Source: Dactylosporangium siamense (lineage in GTDB: Bacteria > Actinomycetota > Actinomycetes > Mycobacteriales > Micromonosporaceae). From it: a stretch of DNA of 64,000 bases. Positions 17,004 through 25,223 of the stretch are shown piece by piece; position 1 is the first letter of the stretch, and the number at the start of each line of letters is the position of its first letter. A program made the position numbers and the translations under genes. The stretch lies in contig NZ_BONQ01000138.1 of assembly GCF_016862795.1 (NCBI RefSeq), positions 1-64,000 on the forward strand, written 5' to 3'. The notes under the pieces were generated by a model that was given only the letters and a program-made list of their open reading frames with translations, did no database searches and was not told where the DNA came from.

Positions 17004-18098
17004 TCAGTCGACGGTCGCCGCGACGTCGTCATCAGGGGGAGGCGAGGTGCTGTCGTCGGGGGGAGGCGAGGTGCTGTCATCTGGGGGAGGCGAGGCGCGC
17101 AGCATCGCCTGCCAGGAGACGGCGATCGCGGCGATGGGCGGCGCGAGCAGCACCCCGACCAGTCCAGCGACGGCAGCGCCGACGATCGTGACCGCGAGGA
17201 TCGCGACCGGGTGCAGGTCCAGGGCCCGGCCGAACACGAACGGGCGCAGCACCCCCTCGAGCACGTTCTGCGTCACCAGCACGATCACCAGCATCCAGGT
17301 CGCCGCCACCGGACCGCCGGCGCCGAGGGCGACGAGCACCGCGAAGGCGGCCGAGACCCACGCGCCGAGATACGGCACGTATGCCGCGACGAACGTGAGC
17401 AGCGCGATCATGCCGACCAGCGGCAGCCTGAGCACCACCGCCCCGAGCCCGATGACCAGCGCGTCCATGGCGGCCACCACGGTCGTGCCGAGGACGTACT
17501 GCCGCATCCGGAGCGCGGCGCTGCCCAGCAGTTCCCGGGTCAGCCCCGGTCGCAGCGGCAGCCGCCGGTCGAGGTGATCGACCAGTTTCGGGCCGTCCTT
17601 GAACATGTAGAACAGCAGGAACGCGCCGAGCAGCACACCGATCGCGGCCTGGCCGGCGAGCGCGGCACCGCTCAGCACCGCCGAGCCGACGCCGAACAGC
17701 GCGGCCTGCCACTGCTTCGAGGCCAGGAGCGTGTGCAACGGGTCGGCACCCAGTGTTGTGCGCAGGTGCCGGCCCGCGTCGGCCGCGACGGTGGTCCAGT
17801 CGGAGCTCGCGGCGGTCACGGTGCGCACGGTGAGGGCGGCGAGCAGCACGAGGACCGCCGGGACGAACAGCGCCCCGACGAGCGCGGCGAGGGCCGGCGG
17901 GACCCCTCGCCGGCGCAGCCGGTCGACGAGGGGCTGCAGCGCCGCGGCGATCACGACGATGACGAGCACCGGCGCCAGGACCGCGAGGATCAGGCCCAGC
18001 CCGGCGATCAGCGCCGCCGCGCCCACGATCGCACCGGTCACCAGCCAGCCCGACCGCCCCAGCCGCGAAAGCCAGATCGGCGGGTCCTGCAGAGCCAT
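17004..18098 (-). CDS. AI-2E family (PerM-like) membrane exporter
   Basis: 364 residues, about eight membrane helices. The family signature region is present (AFLLFYMFKDGP; LVGMIALLTFVAAYVPYLGAWVSA; VTQNVLEGVLRPFVFGRAL). Family members export autoinducer-2, sodium, or act as permeases of unknown substrate. The C-terminus is a short Pro/Asp tail encoded by a 24-base tandem repeat. The stop lies 3 bases from that of the converging SnoaL-LUD gene. Confidence 0.82.
   Translation of the reverse strand: MALQDPPIWLSRLGRSGWLVTGAIVGAAALIAGLGLILAVLAPVLVIVVIAAALQPLVDRLRRRGVPPALAALVGALFVPAVLVLLAALTVRTVTAASSDWTTVAADAGRHLRTTLGADPLHTLLASKQWQAALFGVGSAVLSGAALAGQAAIGVLLGAFLLFYMFKDGPKLVDHLDRRLPLRPGLTRELLGSAALRMRQYVLGTTVVAAMDALVIGLGAVVLRLPLVGMIALLTFVAAYVPYLGAWVSAAFAVLVALGAGGPVAATWMLVIVLVTQNVLEGVLRPFVFGRALDLHPVAILAVTIVGAAVAGLVGVLLAPPIAAIAVSWQAMLRASPPPDDSTSPPPDDSTSPPPDDDVAATVD
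17035..17096 (-). repeat. 24-bp tandem repeat in the 3' end of the AI-2E family gene
   Basis: Two full copies (17035-17058, 17059-17082) and a partial third of a unit beginning GGGGGAGGCGAGGTGCTGTC. On the minus strand the repeat encodes SPPPDDST units in the cytoplasmic tail. Copy number probably varies between strains by slippage. Confidence 0.75.
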
Positions 18099-18135
18099 GG
18101 CACGGCACTGCCCCGCGACGGTGCCGATAATCCGA

Positions 18136-18894
18136 TCAGGGTGCGGTGGCGGTGGCGAACATCCGGCGCAGCGAGCCGAACGTCTCCAGCGACCGCCGCC
18201 CCTCCTCCTGCAGCGACCGCATCGCCGCGTCCGGTTCGGGCTCGACCACGACCGCCTCCCACAGCGCCCGTTCCGCCGCCCGCCAGTCCGGTCGCTCCCG
18301 GACGTCGATGTCGGCGAAGCCCGCTGTGGTCAGATCCTGCAGCAGGTGTACGCCGTTGATCCGCGGCGGCACGAGCGGGTCACCCGGGTTGACGGCCTCC
18401 CAGCAGGTCAACGCGAGCCGCCCGCCGGGCTTGAGCACCCGCCGGAACTCCTGCAGGGCGGCCAGCGGCGGCACGGCGAACTGCAGGGCGTCCACGCACA
18501 TCAGCGCGTCCGCGGTGCGGGCGGCGACCCCGGTCTCCAGCAGCGTCCCGACCCGGAACTCGGCCCGCCCGCCCGGCAGCCGCTCGGTGGCGGCCTCGCC
18601 CGCCAGCCGCACCGCCGTCGCGGAGAAGTCCACCCCGATCAGCCGGGCGCCGGTGCGCTGGGCGATCTCGATGCCGTACCCACCCCGCCCGCAAGCGACG
18701 TCGACCAGCAAACCGCCGTCCGGCACCCGCAGCCGCTCGGTGACCTCGGCGACACCTTCCCAGGTGAGCAGGCTGGTGGACCGCAGGTGCGCCGGCAGGC
18801 CGAGCATCCGGGCCACGAGGGCGTCCCGGCTGGTCGAGCCGGCCATGTCGGCGTACCACTGGTCGAAGTAATCCGCGTCGGGGAGCGTGGTCAT
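18136..18894 (-). CDS. Class I SAM-dependent methyltransferase
   Basis: 252 residues from ATG 18894; an upstream GTG-type extension lacks family features. Motif I is LLVDVACGRGGYGIEIA (about residues 64-80), the acidic motif II is LIGVDFSATAV, and post-motif III is RRVLKPGGRLALTCWEA. This is the Methyltransf_11/UbiE-like fold. The N-terminal YFDQWYADMAG resembles small-molecule methyltransferases of secondary or quinone metabolism. There is no operon partner, and the substrate is unknown. Confidence 0.8.
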   Translation of the reverse strand: MTTLPDADYFDQWYADMAGSTSRDALVARMLGLPAHLRSTSLLTWEGVAEVTERLRVPDGGLLVDVACGRGGYGIEIAQRTGARLIGVDFSATAVRLAGEAATERLPGGRAEFRVGTLLETGVAARTADALMCVDALQFAVPPLAALQEFRRVLKPGGRLALTCWEAVNPGDPLVPPRINGVHLLQDLTTAGFADIDVRERPDWRAAERALWEAVVVEPEPDAAMRSLQEEGRRSLETFGSLRRMFATATAP

Positions 18895-19057
18895 CCGGGC
18901 ATTGTGTCCCAGCGACCACCGGGGGCGCCCGCCCTTGTGCACAGGGGGCGAATTCCCGCGGACCGCATGACGGTCGGTGACCGCAACTCCTTACGAGCCA
19001 CGAACGGCATCGATCAGGTGCTACCGCCGGCACTGTCACGATCGATACGTTCGGCCC

Positions 19058-20056
19058 ATGACTCATACCACGGGGAGAGCCATCCGCCGATGGCTCGTAA
19101 GAGTCGGCGCGACTGTCGTCGTCGCCGGGACCGCCACCAGTCTGGCACCCGGCGCGGCGGCGTCCGCAGGCGTCCAGCCGTACGTCCAGTCGAGCACCGT
19201 ATCGAAGCCCGTCCTGAACGGTGGTGAGCGCGCCACCCAGACCATCACCCTGAACGCGCCGGCGCCGGCCGGTGGGGTGAACGTCCGGCTCTACGGCGAC
19301 CGCATCTACAACTTCAGCACCGGCGGCTCGGTGGTCGTGCCGCAGGGGAGGCGCAGCGTCACCTTCCCGTTCCACGTCGGCGCGCCGGCCGAGACGTTCA
19401 CGCTCAACCTGTCGGCGCAGACCGCCGGGTACGACCTGAAGGCCGTCACCCAGCTCGAGGTGCGCGCACTGGACCCCCGCAAGCAGGCGGTCACGGGGTT
19501 CCGCGTCAGCGTCCCGGAGGCGGTGGCCGGTGACACGGTCGCGGGCACCGTGCAGCTGCTGCGACCGGCACCGTCCGGTGGCTTGGCGGTGGCACTGTGG
19601 CCGAACAGCACCTACGAGTACGGCGCGCTCGGCTTCGAGGAGCTCTGGGCGCTGGTGCCGGCCGGCCGGACCACGGTCACCGTGCCGCTGCACGCATCCG
19701 CGGAGCGGTCGGTCGTCGCGAAACCGACGGCGGATCTCGGCACCTCGAGGGCGTCCGGTGACACGGTCGTGACGCCGGACGCGCTGTCGTTCAACGGCCC
19801 CGCCGCGGTGGGTGCCAGCAACGACTGGCTGCTGGGGATCGGCCGGGCCGGGCATCCCGGCGGCGCGGTCGTGTCGCTGACCTCCGACACGCCGGGCATC
19901 ACGGTGCCGGCGACGGTCACGGTCCCGGCGGATCGCGTCACGACCGCCTTCCCGGTCACCGTCGCGGCCGACGTCCCGGCCTGGACCATCTTCAACGTCA
20001 CCGCCGTCTGGAACGGCACCACCGTCACGACGCAGTTCTTCACCTACCCGGCCTGA
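19058..20056 (+). CDS. Secreted beta-rich protein of unknown function
   Basis: 332 residues. ATG 19058 gives a long signal peptide (MTHTTGRAIRRWLVRVGATV..., cleavage near ASA). The mature part consists of about three Ig-like repeats of about 90 residues, each with a phrase such as GGERATQTITLNAPAPAGGV, EAVAGDTVAGTVQLLRPAPS or GRAGHPGGAVVSLTSDTPG. No catalytic motif, LPxTG signal or membrane helix is seen, so it is probably released. It converges with the regulon gene at 20145, and a strong hairpin separates them. Confidence 0.6.
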   Translation: MTHTTGRAIRRWLVRVGATVVVAGTATSLAPGAAASAGVQPYVQSSTVSKPVLNGGERATQTITLNAPAPAGGVNVRLYGDRIYNFSTGGSVVVPQGRRSVTFPFHVGAPAETFTLNLSAQTAGYDLKAVTQLEVRALDPRKQAVTGFRVSVPEAVAGDTVAGTVQLLRPAPSGGLAVALWPNSTYEYGALGFEELWALVPAGRTTVTVPLHASAERSVVAKPTADLGTSRASGDTVVTPDALSFNGPAAVGASNDWLLGIGRAGHPGGAVVSLTSDTPGITVPATVTVPADRVTTAFPVTVAADVPAWTIFNVTAVWNGTTVTTQFFTYPA

Positions 20057-20068
20057 TCACCGTGGCCG

Positions 20069-20109
20069 CTGCGCCGTCCGGCCGGAACGCATCGGGCCGG
20101 ACGGCGCAG
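20069..20109. terminator. Bidirectional terminator hairpin, perfect 15-bp stem
   Basis: CTGCGCCGTCCGGCC (20069-20083) pairs exactly with 20095-20109 around an 11-base loop. It lies between the convergent genes ending at 20056 (plus) and 20145 (minus). There is no U-tract, as is common in high-GC actinomycetes. Confidence 0.75.
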
Positions 20110-20144
20110 CGCGCCGCCTCCAGCGGGAGCCGGGCGAAGGCTTA

Positions 20145-20888
20145 TCAGTGCGAGCGCAGCAGTGAGCCGGCGCCGTACACCTTGTCCTGGATGCCGTTGT
20201 CGCGCAGCGCCATCCACCAGGTGGCGGCGTTGATGGCGATCACCGGCTTGCGCAGCCAGCGCTCGGCCTCGTCGGCGAGGCGGACCATCGACAGGTTGGT
20301 GCCGCACTGCACGATCGCGTCGACGTCGGGGCCGTCGACCTCCAGGATCGCCGCGCGCAGCTCGTCCTCGGTGACGTGGGCGATCGACACGGCCGTGGGG
20401 CAGCGCAGGCCCTTGATGCGCACGACCTCGAAGCCGAGCTCCGAGAAGAAGCGCACCACGTTCTCGTCGCCGATCGGCTGATACGGGGTGACCACGCCGA
20501 TGCGGCGGGCGCCGAACAGGTGCAGGGCGCGTTCGCAGGCCTCGGCGCCGGTGGCGACCTGCAGGCCGGTGATGCCGTTGATCTGGGCGACGAACTCGCG
20601 GTTGCCCTCGACGCCGCCCCAGAAGGTCTCCGCGGACATGCCCATGACCATGAAGTCCGGCTCGCAGGTGAGGACCCGCTCGCAGGCGTGGCCGATCTCG
20701 GCGCGGATCTGCACGAGGAGGTTCTCGAAGCCCTCGTCGCTGGACAGGTCCTGGTTGCGGATGTGGATGCGGGAGAAGTGGGCGGTCACGCCGGGCACGC
20801 CCATGGCATAGAAGTCGGGTTCGACGATCGTGTTGGTGGAGGGGGCGATGACGCCGAACTTGTGGCGCCAGCCCAGGGCGTCGGTCAT
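20145..20888 (-). CDS. Maleate isomerase / arylmalonate-decarboxylase-type enzyme (Asp/Glu racemase superfamily)
   Basis: 247 residues from ATG 20888, overlapping the upstream gene by 4 bases. FGVIAPSTNTIVEPDF and AIVQCGTNLSMV are typical of maleate cis-trans isomerases. Those use two Cys; here the C-terminal one is present (Cys195), but the N-terminal position (MGMSAETFWGG) has Ser85. A single-Cys site resembles arylmalonate decarboxylases. It is the last gene of the RCCR/PAO-like operon. I infer action on a substituted maleate or related diacid made from a pyrrole ring via a maleimide. Both an isomerase and a decarboxylase remain possible. Confidence 0.75.
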   Translation of the reverse strand: MTDALGWRHKFGVIAPSTNTIVEPDFYAMGVPGVTAHFSRIHIRNQDLSSDEGFENLLVQIRAEIGHACERVLTCEPDFMVMGMSAETFWGGVEGNREFVAQINGITGLQVATGAEACERALHLFGARRIGVVTPYQPIGDENVVRFFSELGFEVVRIKGLRCPTAVSIAHVTEDELRAAILEVDGPDVDAIVQCGTNLSMVRLADEAERWLRKPVIAINAATWWMALRDNGIQDKVYGAGSLLRSH

Positions 20889-21514
20889 GCGGGCACCTCT
20901 GAGGGGGAGGGACGGTAGGCGCGGACGGTGAGCCAGACGGCGGTGAGGAACGCCAGCTGCGCGGCCGTGTTCGTGCCCTGCTCGGTCCACTGCAGGCGCA
21001 GCGTCTCGTGGTCGGGGTGGTTGCGCAGCGGCACGAGGGCCGTGACGAGGACGATGCCGAGCGTGTAGAGCGCGATGGCGAGCCGGGCCCGCCGGCGCCC
21101 GGCGTACACAGCGCCGATGACGCTGATCGTGGTCACGCCCGCGGTGGCGAGGATGAACACCGGCTTCATGCTGCCCGCGACCAGGGCGCCGCCCACCACG
21201 GCGGCGTACACCGCGGCGAACGGCCACCAGGGCGCGGTGGGAAGCAGTGCCCAGATGAGCAGGACGGCGCCGGCGGACATGAGGGGGAAGAGTGCGCCCT
21301 CCAGCCACGGCAGGTCCACGTTGAAGCCGGCGACGAGGAGCTTCCACACCGACTTGGCGATGCCGCCGGCGCCGATGAGCACGGCACCGATCCGCCCGGG
21401 GGTGACCCGGCCAGGGGCGCCCAGCGAGGCCAGCAGCCAGAAGCCGTACATCGCCAGCAGTGTCGGCACGAAGTCCTCGACGGCGAGGACGACCGGATAG
21501 TCGTGGCCCGTCAT
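20885..21514 (-). CDS. Six-helix integral membrane protein of unknown function
   Basis: 209 residues from ATG 21514; ATGA overlaps at both ends tie it into the operon. About six hydrophobic helices (VEDFVPTLLAMYGFWLLASL, PGRIGAVLIGAGGIAKSVWK, LMSAGAVLLIWALL, PFAAVYAAVVGGALVAGSM, and so on) with short loops. I do not recognise the family. A conserved-looking FNVDLPWLEGALFPLM loop faces one side. Its place between an SDR and the isomerase suggests a transport or membrane-electron role in the same pathway, but nothing in the sequence proves it. Confidence 0.6.
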   Translation of the reverse strand: MTGHDYPVVLAVEDFVPTLLAMYGFWLLASLGAPGRVTPGRIGAVLIGAGGIAKSVWKLLVAGFNVDLPWLEGALFPLMSAGAVLLIWALLPTAPWWPFAAVYAAVVGGALVAGSMKPVFILATAGVTTISVIGAVYAGRRRARLAIALYTLGIVLVTALVPLRNHPDHETLRLQWTEQGTNTAAQLAFLTAVWLTVRAYRPSPSEVPA

Positions 21515-22281
21515 GCGAAGAGGTCCCGTTTCCGGAAGGCGGCCGTGGCGAAGCGGCCGAACGCCTTGGGGGTGGTGAGCCAGGCGACCCGCCCGCCGTT
21601 CGGCACCCCGGCGAGGACCCGGTCGGCCAGCCACGGCGTGACGGTCTCGACCTTGTCGGCCAGGATGTTGAAGATCTTCTTGGCCTTGGCGAACTCCTCC
21701 GGCGTGTAGTCGCGGGAGAGCAGGTCGGTGACCACCATGCCGGGGGACAGGTGGGCGACGGTGACCGGCGAGTCCTTGCCGAGTTCCTTCGCGAGGGCGT
21801 CGGTGAGGTACGTGACGGCCCGCTTGGTGGCGCCGTATCCGGTGAGCCCGGCCGCCTTCTGGTTGCCGGAGCCGAAGCCCTCCATGTTCCACAGGGCCCC
21901 GTGTCCCTGGGCGCGCATGGCGGCGAGGACGACGGCGCTGGCGTGGGCGACGCCGCGCAGGTTCACGTCGATGACCTCGTCCAGCTCCGCCGGCGGCAGG
22001 TCCCACAGCGGCCGGCGGGCCGTGGACACGCCGGCGTTGTTGATCCAGATGTCGACCGGGCCGTACGCGGCGACCGCCTCGTCCCACAGTGCCCGCACCG
22101 CGTCGCGGTCGGTGACGTCGGCGACCACGCCCCGCAGCTCGGGCCCGCTGCCGGGAAACGCCGCCGCCACCGACTCCAGCGACCGTCCACAGTAGACGAC
22201 CGAGCACTTCCGGGCGAGGAACTCGCGCACCAGGCCGTGGCCGATGCCGCGGGTCCCACCGGTGACCACAACCACGGTCAT
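21511..22281 (-). CDS. Short-chain dehydrogenase/reductase, resembling NYC1/NOL-type enzymes
   Basis: 256 residues. The cofactor motif is VVTGGTRGIGHGLV (residues about 5-18), the structural NNAG motif is present (WINNAGVST), and the catalytic YxxxK is GYGATK. The segment ALWNMEGFGSGNQ recalls plant chlorophyll b reductases (NYC1/NOL), but that resemblance is short and by eye. The start codon lies in the arm of a hairpin (22276-22311) and may be translationally controlled. In the operon it follows two RCCR-like genes and a PAO-like oxygenase, so a carbonyl reduction on a tetrapyrrole-derived compound is plausible. Generic SDR substrates cannot be excluded. Confidence 0.75.
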   Translation of the reverse strand: MTVVVVTGGTRGIGHGLVREFLARKCSVVYCGRSLESVAAAFPGSGPELRGVVADVTDRDAVRALWDEAVAAYGPVDIWINNAGVSTARRPLWDLPPAELDEVIDVNLRGVAHASAVVLAAMRAQGHGALWNMEGFGSGNQKAAGLTGYGATKRAVTYLTDALAKELGKDSPVTVAHLSPGMVVTDLLSRDYTPEEFAKAKKIFNILADKVETVTPWLADRVLAGVPNGGRVAWLTTPKAFGRFATAAFRKRDLFA

Positions 22282-22311
22282 GCGTCCTCACTTCGTTCCG
22301 GGCGCATGACC
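22276..22311. promoter_or_regulatory. Hairpin overlapping the SDR start codon
   Basis: GGTCATGCGTCC (22276-22287) pairs with GGGCGCATGACC (22300-22311) at 11 of 12 positions around a 12-base loop. The minus-strand ATG of the SDR (22279-22281) is inside the stem. This could limit initiation until ribosomes from the upstream gene disrupt it. Confidence 0.5.
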
Positions 22312-22327
22312 CATTGCTGTTCCCCCG

Positions 22328-22361
22328 ATGACCGGCCCGAGACGCTTCGCTGGCCGGTCAT
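22328..22361. repeat. 34-bp ATGA...TCAT palindrome, copy 2
   Basis: ATGACCGGCC... and ...TGGCCGGTCAT form the arms around a GACGCTTCGC centre. The minus-strand stop of the upstream gene (22358-22360) is in one arm, just as the livF stop is in copy 1 at 6892. It sits 16 bases from the hairpin at 22276-22311. Confidence 0.65.
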
Positions 22362-23281
22362 GCGCTGATCCAGGTGAGCGAGCCGTGCAGGATGCCGGCG
22401 AGGGTCGCGCCGTTGTGGATCCGGTACGCCACGGCCAGTTCCGTGCCCGCGCCCATGCCGGGGGTGGCGTCGAGCATGAACTCGCGGCCGGTGATCTTCA
22501 CAACATCGGTGCAGTGGACGGTGGCGTAGTTGGCGCGGCCGAACGCGATCGCGTTGCCCCACGCCTCCGGTCCCTCGTAGAAGGAGCGGAACCCGTCGCG
22601 GCGCCAGTCCACCGTGTACGACCGGTCCAGGGCCCCGGACCAGGTGACCGTCAGGCGGGTGCGCAGCAGGTCGATCGGGGTGAGGGCGATCGTAACGTCG
22701 ACCGGGCCGATCAGCTTCTGGTCGGCGCCCCACAGCTCGCACCGTCCACTGTAGGCACCGGCCTGCTTCGTCGGCAGGATGTAGGGCACCGGGCCGTTGC
22801 GGGTCTCGGCGGCGAGGTGCTCGCGCAACGAGGCATCGGAGACGCCCCGTTTGTAGACGCCGTTGAAGCAGCCGACGACCGCCGGGCCCTGGTAGAGCAT
22901 GGAGGAGTACACCTGGGTGTCGTCGCCGAGCACCTGGTTCCAGGTGTTGAGGTCGACCTGCCAGCCGGGGCCGTAGTAGTGGGCGTCGACGAAGGTGCCG
23001 TAGGGCTGGCCGGTGCCGAAGAAGTCCGGGCCGGTGTAGACGCGATCGGCGTCGGAGTCCACGACGCCGAACGCGAACGGCGCGCCGAGCCGGAAACGCC
23101 CCGCGAGCGGGCCGCCGCCTTCCAGGCCACCGTCCATGTAGTACGTGGTGACGCCGTCGGCGAAGACGGAGGAGCGGCGGATGTCCTCGTAGCCGCGCCA
23201 GGTGCCGTCGGCGTCGAAGAGGCTCGGACGCCCGTGCCACTCACCGGCGATGCGCTGCTGCCATTCCGAGGGGGAGGTCAC
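22358..23281 (-). CDS. Conserved-looking operon protein of unknown function, probably beta-rich
   Basis: 307 residues from GTG 23281 (GTGA overlap with the upstream gene). It is rich in alternating aromatic and Gly/Asp segments: TYYMDGGLEGGGPLAGRFRL, DRVYTGPDFFGTGQPYGTFV, YGPGWQVDLNTWNQVLGDD, AVVGCFNGVYKRG, AYSGRCELWG. The pattern suggests antiparallel beta structure such as a lipocalin- or steroid-binding-like barrel. There is no signal peptide, membrane helix or metal motif. I do not recognise the family. Lying between an RCCR-like gene and the SDR, it may bind or act on the same hydrophobic pigment-derived intermediate (inference). Confidence 0.65.
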   Translation of the reverse strand: MTSPSEWQQRIAGEWHGRPSLFDADGTWRGYEDIRRSSVFADGVTTYYMDGGLEGGGPLAGRFRLGAPFAFGVVDSDADRVYTGPDFFGTGQPYGTFVDAHYYGPGWQVDLNTWNQVLGDDTQVYSSMLYQGPAVVGCFNGVYKRGVSDASLREHLAAETRNGPVPYILPTKQAGAYSGRCELWGADQKLIGPVDVTIALTPIDLLRTRLTVTWSGALDRSYTVDWRRDGFRSFYEGPEAWGNAIAFGRANYATVHCTDVVKITGREFMLDATPGMGAGTELAVAYRIHNGATLAGILHGSLTWISA

Positions 23282-24006
23282 GTGAGCGGCCCGCCGATCA
23301 GCACGTCGCGGATCCCGTCCGAGGCCGGCTCGCCGAGCAGCCGCGACACCTGCGCCCACACCGGGTCGACGGCCGGGCTGAACAGGTTGGCGCGGACGGT
23401 GGCGTCGCGGGCGGCGAGGTCCGTGTCGCCCAGTGACTCCACCACCGGGGAGGGCAGCCCGGCGGAGACCAGGCCGAGCCAATGCGACACGTAGGCGTCG
23501 ACGATCGGGTTCATGCCCTGGAACGCGGCCTCGTCGGCGCGGTGCACCAGCATCCACGGCGACATCAGGGCGTGCTGGCGCGGGCCGATGTGCGCCCGGC
23601 TGAGCCCTTCGCGCTGTGACGCCTCCTCGTACAGGGCGGTCAGCGGGTGATACGCGCTGTCCATGTAGGACAGGTGCGACGACAGCTCGGCCCGGGGGAT
23701 GAGGTCCAGGTGGTAGGCGTAGTAGGCGCCGCCGTAGACGGAGTCCAGGGTGAAGTGCGGGACGCCGGACTTCGGTGCGGTGAACGCGAACACCATGTGG
23801 GAGTCGAGGTTGATCGGCGGCACGGTCAGGCCGACGTAGACCATCCGGGAGATCCCGCCGGAGCCCTCCCAGACCCGCATCGTGCCGACCGGGGCCGGTG
23901 ACATGGGCGAGCGCAGCTCCCGGTAGGGCGAGCCGACCTCGGTCAGCGGCTGCTGGGCGAGGATCGCGTCGAGGGCCCGGGTGGCCAGGGCGAAGGGCAG
24001 CGACAT
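23278..24006 (-). CDS. RCCR-like (ferredoxin-dependent bilin reductase superfamily) protein, paralogue 2
   Basis: 242 residues from ATG 24006. The core (about residues 66-170) has the layout of plant red chlorophyll catabolite reductase: VPHFTLDSVYGG, then YHLDLIPRAELSSHLSYMD, then HALMSPWMLVHRAD. Plant RCCR has PNFVVEL, LILDLPHRKDL and a SP..FVR..FSPTA block in the same order. The acidic residue at the position I align with the plant catalytic Glu is Asp88 here. RCCR reduces red chlorophyll catabolite using ferredoxin; related reductases act on biliverdin. A second, more RCCR-like paralogue is at 26186, and the PAO-like gene is immediately upstream (1-base overlap). The assignment is by eye and needs a profile search. 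Confidence 0.55.
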   Translation of the reverse strand: MSLPFALATRALDAILAQQPLTEVGSPYRELRSPMSPAPVGTMRVWEGSGGISRMVYVGLTVPPINLDSHMVFAFTAPKSGVPHFTLDSVYGGAYYAYHLDLIPRAELSSHLSYMDSAYHPLTALYEEASQREGLSRAHIGPRQHALMSPWMLVHRADEAAFQGMNPIVDAYVSHWLGLVSAGLPSPVVESLGDTDLAARDATVRANLFSPAVDPVWAQVSRLLGEPASDGIRDVLIGGPLT

Positions 24007-25214
24007 CACAGTTGCTCCTCTGAGTCTTCGGCGTCGCGGCGGGCCTGACCGAGACGTTCGGCCTCGGCGACCGTGGGGTGTTCGCCCTTCGCCTTGTGCA
24101 CCCAGGCGCGGGCGAGCTCCGGGTTCTCCCGGCGGGCCGGTGAGGCGATGACCGTCGCCTCGCGGCGCGGGACGTCGCCCATGATGCGGTCCTCGTCGCC
24201 CAGCAGCCAGCCCTGCTCGGCGAGCTCCTGCCGGCGGCGCCGGTAGTGCACGGCGATCAGGTCGCTCTTCACGTGCAGCTCGGCGCCGAGGTCGAACGGC
24301 AGCAGCTCGGGGCGGACCTTGTCGACCACCGGGGCGTCCTGCCCGAAGATCTTCTCGACCCGCTGGATGGCGTTCTTGTCGGCCCAGTTGCCGGTGAAGA
24401 AGTCCCGCAGCGCCACCCACTTGACCAGGGTGGTGGTCTCGTCGATGGGGATGTTGGTGTCGTAGATGATGAGGTTGCCCAGCGGCAGCCGGACGTGCAG
24501 CTTGATCATGTTCGGCAGCATCCAGCCGGCCGTCGTCGCGACCGGCGGGCGTTCCTTCAGGTTATTGCCGCGCCGCCCCACCATCGCCCAGATGCCCTTC
24601 GGCGCGGGCGGGTGCAGGCGCACCGTCGCGAACGCCGACCACTCGTCGGGGATCTCGAGCTCGTACTCCTCGACGTCGGGCCGCTCCGGGTTGCCGAACG
24701 ATCCGGAGTGCACGAACGGCGTGTGCGCGATGTCGCAGCCGTTCTCGAGGATCCGTTCGTAGTTGGACTTCCACAGGTACTCGCCGGTGACGGCCTTGAA
24801 CCTGCCGCCGTTGGTCACCAGGTCGTCGAACTCGGGCCAGACCGGGATCGGTGGGCGCTCCTCAGCCGGGAGGTCGCCGAGGAACACCCAGACGAAGCCG
24901 TAGCGCTCCTCGACCGGATACGAGTCGACCCGGGCCTTCTTCGGGATGCCGCGCCCGGGCTGGTTCGCCGGGATCTTCACGCAGGCGCCGTCCGGCTCGT
25001 ACTCCCAGCCGTGATACGGGCACACGATCGAGTCGTTCTTGACCCAGCCGCCGGACAGCGCGGCGCCGCGGTGCACGCACAGGTCCGACAGCGCGACCGG
25101 GCGGCCCTTCGGCGTGCGGTACAGCACCAGCTCCTGCCCGAGGCACGTGGCCCGCAGGGGTTTGGTGGTGACGCGGTCGGCGAACTCGACCGCGTACCAG
25201 AAGTTCTTCAGCAT
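24006..25214 (-). CDS. Rieske non-haem iron oxygenase, pheophorbide a oxygenase-like
   Basis: 402 residues. The Rieske 2Fe-2S ligands are Cys46, His48, Cys65 and His68 (LCVHRG and CPYHGWEY). The mononuclear iron site is NGCDIAHTPFVH (about residues 159-170). The stretch after the Rieske motif (ACVKIPANQPGRGIPKKARV, then YGFVWVFLGD) resembles the plant PAO/TIC55/vanillate-demethylase branch more than classical ring-hydroxylating dioxygenases. PAO opens the chlorophyll macrocycle oxidatively, and its product is the RCCR substrate. RCCR-like genes follow immediately and lie two genes upstream. A ferredoxin and reductase must come from elsewhere; none is in the window. The substrate is inferred; O-demethylase activity is the main alternative. 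Confidence 0.75.
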   Translation of the reverse strand: MLKNFWYAVEFADRVTTKPLRATCLGQELVLYRTPKGRPVALSDLCVHRGAALSGGWVKNDSIVCPYHGWEYEPDGACVKIPANQPGRGIPKKARVDSYPVEERYGFVWVFLGDLPAEERPPIPVWPEFDDLVTNGGRFKAVTGEYLWKSNYERILENGCDIAHTPFVHSGSFGNPERPDVEEYELEIPDEWSAFATVRLHPPAPKGIWAMVGRRGNNLKERPPVATTAGWMLPNMIKLHVRLPLGNLIIYDTNIPIDETTTLVKWVALRDFFTGNWADKNAIQRVEKIFGQDAPVVDKVRPELLPFDLGAELHVKSDLIAVHYRRRRQELAEQGWLLGDEDRIMGDVPRREATVIASPARRENPELARAWVHKAKGEHPTVAEAERLGQARRDAEDSEEQL

Positions 25215-25223
25215 GCGAGGCTC

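Noticed and set aside
16300-17100. CRISPR-like short repeats
   Set aside because: The 24-base repeats near 16317 and 17035 are direct tandem in-frame coding repeats without spacers; no CRISPR array or cas gene is present.
21511-22281. Firm call of chlorophyll b reductase (NYC1)
   Set aside because: Only a short segment (NMEGFGSG) is reminiscent; SDRs share such pieces by chance, so I kept it as an SDR with a noted resemblance.
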